From: Spirochaetaceae bacterium
Lineage (GTDB): Bacteria; Spirochaetota; Spirochaetia; DSM-2461
Assembly: GCA_003246505.1 (NCBI GenBank)
Contig: QKAI01000299.1
Location: 1-14,666 of the forward strand
Direction: 5' to 3'
Length of the DNA: 14,666 bases
Shown here: one piece after another, positions 1 through 5,472 of the stretch
Numbering within the stretch: the first letter of the stretch is position 1
Layout: each line of letters opens with the position of its first letter
Program-made: the position numbers and the translations under genes
The notes under the pieces: model-generated
What the model was told of the DNA's origin: nothing
The model's input: only the letters and a program-made list of their open reading frames with translations
The model's database searches: none

Positions 1-303
1 CCGGCCCGGGCGGTGGAGCGTTTTTTCGAACTCTCCGGAATCCCCCTGACCTACTTCCTGTTTAACGTAAAGCTGGTCCATGCGGCGGAAAAGATAAAGC
101 GGGGGATGGCCCTGGACGCGGCCATAAGGGGCGCGGGCCTTTCCGGAGCCGCCTCGGTGAAGAGCTATATAGACAATCTGTACGGCCTGGATATGGAGAA
201 CCTGTTGACGGAGAAGCCCCATGTGCGGTTCTCCTCCGCCGCCGATTACGAACAACTGTCGGGACACGCCCTCCGGGCCGTCCCCCAAGGAGGAAAGATA
301 TGA
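1..303 (+). CDS. AraC-type transcriptional regulator, C-terminal fragment (5' end outside window)
   Basis: The reading frame is open from the left edge and stops at TGA 301-303, so only the last 100 residues are seen. The GTG at 13 is probably an internal Val codon, not the start. The segment from ERFFELSG to LYGLD has the layout of the second half of an AraC/XylS DNA-binding domain: a Phe-Phe-x-x-x-Gly stretch, then Lys-Leu-x-x-Ala-Ala-x-Lys-Ile, a 'Gly-Met-x-Leu-x-x-Ala' helix start, and a second helix-turn-helix ending in Tyr-Gly-Leu-Asp where the family has Gly-x-x-Pro. The match is by pattern only, and several consensus positions differ. About 40 extra residues follow the domain. Its stop overlaps the start of the phosphorylase gene (ATGA), so the two are probably co-transcribed and it may regulate this operon; that role is inferred. 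The ligand is unknown. Confidence 0.55.
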   Translation, partial: PARAVERFFELSGIPLTYFLFNVKLVHAAEKIKRGMALDAAIRGAGLSGAASVKSYIDNLYGLDMENLLTEKPHVRFSSAADYEQLSGHALRAVPQGGKI

Positions 304-1610
304 GAATGACCGATCTGATTCTTAAGAAAAGGGAGGGGGACGCCCTGAGCAAGGGGGAGATCGAATTCCTCGTGAAGGGTTATGTTTCCGGTGAGATCCC
401 CCCCTATCAGATCTCCTCCTGGCTCATGGCGGTGTATTTCCGGGGCATGTCCTTTGAGGAGACCGGTTTCCTGACCCGGGCCATGATCGGCTCGGGGAAG
501 GTCTTCGACCTCTCCTCCCTGGCCGGGCCCCTGGTGGACAAGCACTCCACCGGCGGGGTGGGGGACAAGGTCTCCCTGATCCTCGCCCCCCTGGCGGCGG
601 CCTGCGGGGTGCAGGTCCCCATGATGAGCGGCCGGGCCCTGGGGCATACGGGGGGGACCCTGGACAAGCTCGATTCCATACCCGGCTATAAATCGGTCAT
701 TTCCGAGGACCTTTTCCGGCAGATCCTGGCAGAGACGGGGTTCGCCATGACCGGTCAGAGCCAGGACGTGGTTCCCGCGGACCGGCTCATGTACGCCCTG
801 CGGGATGTGACGGGCACGGTGGAGTCGGTGCCCCTCATCACCGCCAGCATCATGAGCAAGAAATTCGCCGAGGGGGCCCAGTCCCTTGTTTTTGACGTGA
901 AATGCGGCGCCGGGGCGTTCATGAAGACCCGGGAAGCGGCGGAGGAGCTGGCGGTGAGTCTGGTGGAGACCGGCAGGAGCCTGGACCGGAAGATCGTGGC
1001 GGTCATCACCGCCATGGACGAGCCCCTGGGCCGGAAGGTGGGGAACTTCCTGGAAGTGGAGGAGTCCCTTGCCTGTCTGCGCGGGGAGGGGCCCGCGGAT
1101 CTGATGGAGATCACCCTCCGGCTGACCGCCTGGATGGTGGTGGCCGGGGGTATCCGTCCCACCGTGGAGGAAGCCCTGGACCTGTGCCGGGACCGCCTGG
1201 CCGACGGATCGGCCCTGGAGCGTTTCCTCAGGAACGTAACCCTCCAGGGGGGTGACCGGGATCTGCTTCTGGAACGGGAGAACAGAGCCCGGGCCGCCTT
1301 CTCCCTGGATCTGACCGCCGGAGCGGAGGGCTTTGTGGAATCGATCGACTCCTACGCCCTGGGCATGGCGGGCATTCCCCTGGGGGTGGGACGCAATAAA
1401 ACGGAGGACGCCGTGGAGCCCCTGGTGGGATTCGAGCTGCTTAAAAAGCGTGGCGAGCCGGTAAAGATGGGGGAGCCCCTGGTGCGCATCTGGTCCGAAG
1501 GGGAGGAGACAGGGAAAACGGTAAGGGACATGATCGCCTCGGCCTACCGGATCGGGGGGGTGAAGCCCGATTCGGGCTCCCTCATTCTAAAGGAAATCAA
1601 AGCCCTATGA
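300..1610 (+). CDS. deoA: Pyrimidine-nucleoside / thymidine phosphorylase
   Basis: Cytosolic enzyme of nucleoside salvage that splits thymidine, deoxyuridine or uridine with phosphate into the free base and (deoxy)ribose-1-phosphate. The 436-residue length is normal for the family. The N-terminal alpha domain starts with Met-x-x-x-Asp-Leu-Ile-x-x-Lys. The phosphate-binding motif KHSTGGVGDK is at residues 81-90 and the family signature SGRALGHTGGTLDKLD at 110-125. Substrate residues Arg168 (in YALRD), Ser183 and Lys187 (in TASIMSKK) fall at the numbers known for the Geobacillus pyrimidine-nucleoside phosphorylase, as does His82. All expected catalytic residues are present. ATG 300 is chosen because it overlaps the upstream stop (ATGA) and has AAGGAGG at 287-293, six bases upstream. 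The sequence alone does not settle whether the enzyme prefers thymidine (DeoA) or accepts uridine as well (Pdp). Confidence 0.95.
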   Translation: MRMTDLILKKREGDALSKGEIEFLVKGYVSGEIPPYQISSWLMAVYFRGMSFEETGFLTRAMIGSGKVFDLSSLAGPLVDKHSTGGVGDKVSLILAPLAAACGVQVPMMSGRALGHTGGTLDKLDSIPGYKSVISEDLFRQILAETGFAMTGQSQDVVPADRLMYALRDVTGTVESVPLITASIMSKKFAEGAQSLVFDVKCGAGAFMKTREAAEELAVSLVETGRSLDRKIVAVITAMDEPLGRKVGNFLEVEESLACLRGEGPADLMEITLRLTAWMVVAGGIRPTVEEALDLCRDRLADGSALERFLRNVTLQGGDRDLLLERENRARAAFSLDLTAGAEGFVESIDSYALGMAGIPLGVGRNKTEDAVEPLVGFELLKKRGEPVKMGEPLVRIWSEGEETGKTVRDMIASAYRIGGVKPDSGSLILKEIKAL

Positions 1611-3715
1611 TCTGGCAGAAGAAGGACATTTCCTCCGAGGAAGTCCGGGAGATGGCCCGGGTATTCGGCATCGATACACTCACCGCCTCCGTTCTCATCC
1701 GCCGTGACGTGAGGGAGCCCTCCGAGCTCTGCTACTTCCTGGAGGAGGATCTGCGCTACCTCCACAACCCCTTCCTCTTCGAGGACATGGAGACCGTGGT
1801 GGACCGGCTACAGGCCGCCCGGGAGGAGAGCGAGAAGGTCCTCGTATTCGGGGACCGGGACGTGGACGGAATGACCTCAACCGCCCTCATGGTGCAGGCC
1901 CTGAAGGATCTGGACCTGGATCCGGAGTGGCGGGTCCCCGCGGAGGGGGAGAACTACGGCCTGTCGGTGAAGGCTGTGGAGGAGTTCGCCGAGGGGGGGG
2001 GCACCCTCATCATCACCGTGGACAACGGCATCACCTGCTTCGCCGAGGTGGACCGGGCGGGCGAGCTGGGGGTGGACGTGCTGATCTTCGATCACCACGA
2101 GTGCCGGGAAACCCTGCCCGCCGCCCTGGCCATCGTGAATCCCAAGATCCCCGATACGGCCTATCCCTTCCGGGAGCTGGCCGGCTGCGGGGTGGTGTCC
2201 AAGGTCCTCTGGGCCCTGGCCCTGTCGGGGAGCGAATACTACAACCAGTCCCTCGTCTTCCTGGCCACCCGGCAGGAGGAGTCGGAGCTGGTCATAGAGA
2301 TGGTTAAGACGGTGAATCTGCGGGAGGTCGCCCGGCTTACGGTCCGTTCCGGTTCCGGGGACAGGGGGCTTTACGACATGGTCGACTTCCTGAAGGGCCA
2401 GCCCATCTTCGTCTTCTCCGAGAAGGAGGAGAAACGGCGCCTGGGCCTCTATCTGGGAGCTAATTTCGATATCCATCTGGTCGGGCTGGACGGGGAGATC
2501 GCCCAATTCTTCCCCCCCCTGGCGGGGAAGAGCCTGGACGAATTGCGGCACCGGAGCCGCATGGCCCTTTACGGCATGGACGGGGGGGGACTGGTGGACG
2601 TGCTTTCCAGCCTCTTCGTCTCCCTCTTCCTTCGCCGGGAGAACGGCCGGTTCCAGGTCTGGGCGAACTCCCTGGACCTGGTGGCCCTGGGCACGGTGGC
2701 GGACATGATGCCCCTGGTCAACGAGAACCGCATTCTGGTCAAGCGTGGGGTGGATCTGATCAACCGGGCCATGAGAAAGAACCTGCGGGAGATCCTCCTG
2801 CGGCGCAAGCTGCTGGACCGGACCATCCGGGCGGAGGACCTGAGCTGGTTCGTCTCCCCCTGGCTGAACGCGGCGGGCCGCATGGACCGGGCGGACCTGG
2901 GAGTGGAGTATCTCCTGACCGACGACGAAAAGGCCATCTATCAGCTGGCCAACAGCATAGACGGGCTCTACCAGAAGAGGCGCGAAGTGGGGGACGCCCT
3001 CTGGGACGAGCTCCACCGGGAGGCCGAGGCCAGCCTGGAGGAGTGCTCCGGCAAGATGGTCTATCTCGCCTCGGACCGGATACCCCGGGGCATCACGGGC
3101 ATTCTGGCGGCCCGGTTCAGCCAGTACTACCACGTTCCCGCTATGATCCTCTCCCTGGGGGAGGAGACCGCCTCCGGATCGGTGCGCGCCATGGACGGGG
3201 GGGGGATCACCGCCCTCCTGGAACAGCTCGATTCCTACTTCGACGATTGGGGCGGCCATGAATTCGCCGCCGGATTTTCCCTTCCCGTGGATAACCTCGG
3301 CCCCTTCCGCAGGGAGCTCATCGCCGGGCTCGAGAACTTCGAGCCCGTGAAGAAGGAGGACACCGCCTCGGTGGACGCGGAGCTCCCCAACGCCTATCTG
3401 AATGAAAATCTGGATAAGCTCATAGAGAAGCTGGAACCCTACGGGGAAGCCTTTCCCCCCCTGCTCTTTCAGGCGAACAACCTGGAAATCGACAACGTGG
3501 AGCTGGTGGGCAAGGAGGGGGTCCACCTCAAAATGCTCCTTTCCACCTCGGAAAAGAAGTGGCCCGCCCTCTTCTGGAACAGCGTGGACCGTTATAAAAA
3601 AGACTTTAACCGCAACGATAATATTGATATACTCTTCAAACTGGAAAAGAACTTTTTCAGAAACCGGCAGACGCTGCAGCTTAATATTCAGGATCTGAAA
3701 AGGAGCGTGACCTAA
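1607..3715 (+). CDS. recJ: RecJ-family single-stranded-DNA-specific 5'-3' exonuclease, with a large insertion
   Basis: DHH/DHHA1 phosphoesterase that degrades single-stranded DNA from the 5' end in recombination, mismatch and base-excision repair. Metal-binding motifs are in order: FGDRDVDG (81-88; the usual Tyr after GD is Arg here), VDNGI (138-142), DHH (162-164), a Gly-Cys-Gly-Val-Val stretch (193-197), ALGTVADMMPL (360-370), and SPWLNAAGRM (417-426). The DHHA1 domain has RGITGILAARF (494-504) and the Gly-Gly-His motif (549-551). An OB-fold-like tail with LEPYGEAFPP starts near residue 609. The protein has 702 residues against about 577 for E. coli RecJ. Most of the excess lies at residues 206-354, between the DHH core and the ALGTVADMMPL motif. 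The start overlaps the phosphorylase stop (ATGA), implying coupled translation. RecJ activity is well supported; the role of the insertion is unknown. Confidence 0.92.
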   Translation: MIWQKKDISSEEVREMARVFGIDTLTASVLIRRDVREPSELCYFLEEDLRYLHNPFLFEDMETVVDRLQAAREESEKVLVFGDRDVDGMTSTALMVQALKDLDLDPEWRVPAEGENYGLSVKAVEEFAEGGGTLIITVDNGITCFAEVDRAGELGVDVLIFDHHECRETLPAALAIVNPKIPDTAYPFRELAGCGVVSKVLWALALSGSEYYNQSLVFLATRQEESELVIEMVKTVNLREVARLTVRSGSGDRGLYDMVDFLKGQPIFVFSEKEEKRRLGLYLGANFDIHLVGLDGEIAQFFPPLAGKSLDELRHRSRMALYGMDGGGLVDVLSSLFVSLFLRRENGRFQVWANSLDLVALGTVADMMPLVNENRILVKRGVDLINRAMRKNLREILLRRKLLDRTIRAEDLSWFVSPWLNAAGRMDRADLGVEYLLTDDEKAIYQLANSIDGLYQKRREVGDALWDELHREAEASLEECSGKMVYLASDRIPRGITGILAARFSQYYHVPAMILSLGEETASGSVRAMDGGGITALLEQLDSYFDDWGGHEFAAGFSLPVDNLGPFRRELIAGLENFEPVKKEDTASVDAELPNAYLNENLDKLIEKLEPYGEAFPPLLFQANNLEIDNVELVGKEGVHLKMLLSTSEKKWPALFWNSVDRYKKDFNRNDNIDILFKLEKNFFRNRQTLQLNIQDLKRSVT

Positions 3716-4653
3716 TGGGGCTGACAAAGGGTAAACTCATCCCGGGACTTTTCTGGGGTCTCTCCCTGATTCTTTCCGCCGGGGAAATCATCTGTTCCGA
3801 TTACGCCGGCCAGGGGTCGGGGCTGACCCTTTTCATAGCCTCCGGCCCGGAGGAACGGTTCACCGGGGGGGAAGTGACCCTGACCCGGGGCAACGGAACC
3901 GTGCTGAGCCGAAGCCATTTCTTTCTCTATGCCGATGGGGAGAGCTCCCGTGAGAGCTGGTGCTCCCTTCTGGGGATTCCCTCGGACCTGTCCGGAGGGA
4001 CCTATACCCTTACCTGCCGCCTCAGCTCGGAGGAGGGCATGGTCATGCTCCAGAAGCCCCTGGGGGTGACGGAGCGTGAATTCCCCTCGGAAACCCTGGC
4101 CCTGAATACGGAACTCACCGATATCCGGGCGGCGGAGGACCCCCGCAAGACCGCCCAGGCGGAGGAGCTCTGGTCCGTCCTCTCCGGCTTCGACGGGCAG
4201 AGCCAATTTCTATCAGGGCCCTTCGTCCCCCCCCTGGACAGCTACCGGGTCACCACTGATTACGGTACCCGCCGGGTCTACCGGTACAGCAACGGCAAGG
4301 AGGCGGCGAGCTTACACAACGGCTGGGACTGGGCTGCCCCCACGGGCGCCCCCGTCAAGGCGGTGGGCCGCGCCCGGGTGGTCATGGCCCGGGAGCGTAT
4401 CGTCACGGGTAACACGGTCATACTGGAGCTCCTCCCCGGGGTTTTCATGGTCTACTACCACCTGGACGAGCTGAAATGCCGTGAGGGGGACCTGGTGGAG
4501 GGGGGAGATCTGGTGGGCACCGTGGGCATGACCGGGCTGGCCACGGGGCCCCATCTGCACTGGGAACTGCGAATTTCCCGGGTTGCCGTGGATCCTCTTC
4601 CCTTTTTAAGCTCCGAACTGATTGACAAAACTCTCTATATGGCTAAAATGTAA
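3715..4653 (+). CDS. Secreted M23-family zinc metallopeptidase (LytM/lysostaphin type)
   Basis: Probable periplasmic or envelope-bound endopeptidase acting on peptidoglycan cross-links. Residues 1-27 form a signal sequence: Lys4 and Lys6, then a hydrophobic stretch at about 9-22. Cys27 lacks a good lipobox, so a soluble or uncleaved form is more likely than a lipoprotein. Residues 30-125 look beta-rich and Ig-like, followed by a linker. The M23 domain covers about 175-300. Zinc ligands His201 and Asp205 (in HNGWD) and His282 (in HLH, 280-282) are all present, with His249 in YYHL as the other active-site histidine, so it should be an active enzyme and not a degenerate LytM regulator. ATG 3715 overlaps the recJ stop by one base (TAATG). 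The end of the gene carries the rpsU promoter. Substrate specificity cannot be read from the sequence. Confidence 0.9.
   Translation: MGLTKGKLIPGLFWGLSLILSAGEIICSDYAGQGSGLTLFIASGPEERFTGGEVTLTRGNGTVLSRSHFFLYADGESSRESWCSLLGIPSDLSGGTYTLTCRLSSEEGMVMLQKPLGVTEREFPSETLALNTELTDIRAAEDPRKTAQAEELWSVLSGFDGQSQFLSGPFVPPLDSYRVTTDYGTRRVYRYSNGKEAASLHNGWDWAAPTGAPVKAVGRARVVMARERIVTGNTVILELLPGVFMVYYHLDELKCREGDLVEGGDLVGTVGMTGLATGPHLHWELRISRVAVDPLPFLSSELIDKTLYMAKM
4622..4649 (+). promoter_or_regulatory. Sigma70-type promoter for rpsU, inside the end of the M23 gene
   Basis: A perfect -35 box TTGACA (4622-4627) is followed after 16 bases by TAAAAT (4644-4649), five of six matches to the -10 consensus. Predicted transcription start is about 4656, giving a leader of roughly 30 bases before the S21 start. 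The boxes lie in the last codons of the M23 gene, in a locally AT-rich patch unlike the surrounding coding sequence. Confidence 0.65.
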
Positions 4654-4669
4654 GGCACTCTATAAAAAA

Positions 4670-4681
4670 AAGGGGGTGATT
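4670..4681 (+). promoter_or_regulatory. Extended Shine-Dalgarno sequence of rpsU
   Basis: AAGGGGGTGATT matches the full anti-Shine-Dalgarno complement AAGGAGGTGATC at 10 of 12 positions, and the A-to-G change still allows a G-U pair. The core ends at 4676. This puts the ATC at 4685 eight bases downstream, ideal spacing, and rules out the GTG at 4676, which lies inside the site. The site therefore decides the start of S21. Confidence 0.7.
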
Positions 4682-4684
4682 CGT

Positions 4685-4894
4685 ATCGCCTACGTAAAGG
4701 TTGGGGACGACGAGATCCTGGAAAAAGCGATCAAAAGGTTCAAACGTCAGGTTGAAAAGGAAGGTATTATCCGTGAATGGAAGAAGCGTGAATACTTCGA
4801 AAAACCTTCTACCATCAAAAATCGCAAGAACAAGGCCCTGCAGAGAAAACAGGATAAAAAGACACGTAAAGCACAGAACGGCCGCGGCTACTAA
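4685..4894 (+). CDS. rpsU: 30S ribosomal protein S21, probable ATC start
   Basis: Small basic protein of the 30S subunit platform, next to the 3' end of 16S rRNA, needed for initiation on many mRNAs. From the ATC at 4685 it has 69 residues, normal for the family. It begins AYVKVGDDE, continues with LEKAIKRFKRQVEKEGIIRE and a REYFEKPS segment, and ends in a Lys/Arg-rich tail. No ATG lies in frame nearby. In-frame alternatives are TTG 4622 (inside the -35 box, so not on the mRNA), GTG 4676 (inside the Shine-Dalgarno) and ATT 4679 (touching it). ATC 4685 fits both the spacing and the family N-terminus (Met-Ala-Tyr-Val). If an automated rule forbids ATC, the gene would be called from 4676. Base use is AT-richer and Lys codons are mostly AAA, unlike the neighbours but common for ribosomal genes. 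It has its own promoter and terminator. Confidence 0.92.
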   Translation: MAYVKVGDDEILEKAIKRFKRQVEKEGIIREWKKREYFEKPSTIKNRKNKALQRKQDKKTRKAQNGRGY

Positions 4895-4931
4895 GCTTTA
4901 CCACAGGGACCTTAGTCCTGATTAATTGAAT

Positions 4932-4956
4932 CCCCGGTGTCCCCGGGGTTTTTTTT
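4932..4956 (+). terminator. Intrinsic terminator of rpsU
   Basis: A six-base GC stem CCCCGG (4932-4937) pairs with CCGGGG (4943-4948) around a five-base loop, followed directly by eight T residues (4949-4956). It lies 37 bases after the S21 stop. An additional small hairpin with a bulge (CAGGGAC / GTCCTG, 4904-4920) lies between the stop and the terminator. Confidence 0.85.
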
Positions 4957-4978
4957 GCCCTTCCCGAAGCTCTGCCGG

Positions 4979-5001
4979 TGCCTCATCTAGGCAGATTTTT
5001 T
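4979..5001 (+). terminator. Second, weaker terminator-like hairpin
   Basis: TGCCT (4979-4983) pairs with AGGCA (4989-4993) around a five-base loop and is followed two bases later by six T residues (4996-5001). It could back up the rpsU terminator or act as an attenuator ahead of the rhodanese gene. The stem is only five pairs, so its function is uncertain. Confidence 0.35.
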
Positions 5002-5025
5002 CTCCTGTGTTACTATGGGGTGGTC

Positions 5026-5472
5026 ATGGATTTAATACCGATTTCCGTCGGAGGACTGGCCCTCGCGCTGCTTCTCGGGGCGGGAGCGAAGAGCATTACA
5101 AAACGCATCAAATTGAATAGAAAACTCGGCCGTCTGATGGAACGGGAGGGGCAGTACGAATACCTGCTGTGCGACGTGCGCCCCTTCGACGCCTATGAGG
5201 ACGGCCATATACCCGGCGCCGTGTCCTTCCCCCTGGAGGAGGTGGATTTTCTGCCCGTGGAGGATATGTTTCTTACCATTGTCATCTGTGGAAAAAACCG
5301 CAGGGATACCCGCAGGGCGGCGGAGTATCTGAGCCGGAACGGTTACTTCAACGTCATTCCCTTCGGCGGGATCCGCCACTGGAGGGGGGCGCTGGAAAAG
5401 GGCCGGGGCAGGCACATTTCCCATATCCCGCCCGTCAAGGAGCCTCAAAATGGAGCAGAAATCAGTTCATAG
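5026..5472 (+). CDS. Membrane-anchored rhodanese-like domain protein
   Basis: Single-domain rhodanese-fold protein of 148 residues with an N-terminal membrane helix at about residues 4-20, then a basic stretch (Lys/Arg at 22-37), which suggests the domain faces the cytoplasm. The rhodanese domain covers about 45-125, with CDVRPFDAYEDGHIPGA (49-65) as the usual first motif and Gly-Gly-Ile-x-x-Trp (114-119) near the end. The candidate active-site Cys88 starts the loop CGKNRR. The family pattern is Cys-x-x-Gly-x-Arg, so Asn replaces the loop Gly. Sulfur transfer is possible but not assured. ATG 5026 is preferred over the in-frame GTG 4978, because it has GGGGTGG (5017-5023) just upstream and because the GTG lies beside the hairpin at 4979. 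No convincing promoter is seen between the rpsU terminator and this gene. The 3' end overlaps the M16C gene by 23 bases, so the two are probably co-transcribed. Confidence 0.8.
   Translation: MDLIPISVGGLALALLLGAGAKSITKRIKLNRKLGRLMEREGQYEYLLCDVRPFDAYEDGHIPGAVSFPLEEVDFLPVEDMFLTIVICGKNRRDTRRAAEYLSRNGYFNVIPFGGIRHWRGALEKGRGRHISHIPPVKEPQNGAEISS

Noticed and set aside
1877..3727. A long open frame on the minus strand opposite recJ, with similar ones opposite the M16C gene, the ABC genes and the transglutaminase gene
   Set aside because: These are Gly/Pro/His/Gln-rich translations caused by strong third-position GC bias in the real genes. They have no recognisable domains and are entirely contained in well-supported genes.
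4622..4684. Longer S21 from the in-frame TTG at 4622 or the GTG at 4676
   Set aside because: The TTG is part of the -35 box and would not be on the mRNA. The GTG lies inside the Shine-Dalgarno sequence, and the added residues do not fit the family.
5011..5016. TACTAT as a -10 box for the rhodanese gene
   Set aside because: No -35-like sequence lies 16-18 bases upstream, and transcription would start at about the ATG, losing the ribosome site.
4978..5025. Upstream GTG extension of the rhodanese gene
   Set aside because: The extension lies over the second hairpin and its T-run and has no ribosome site. The ATG at 5026 has GGGGTGG directly upstream.
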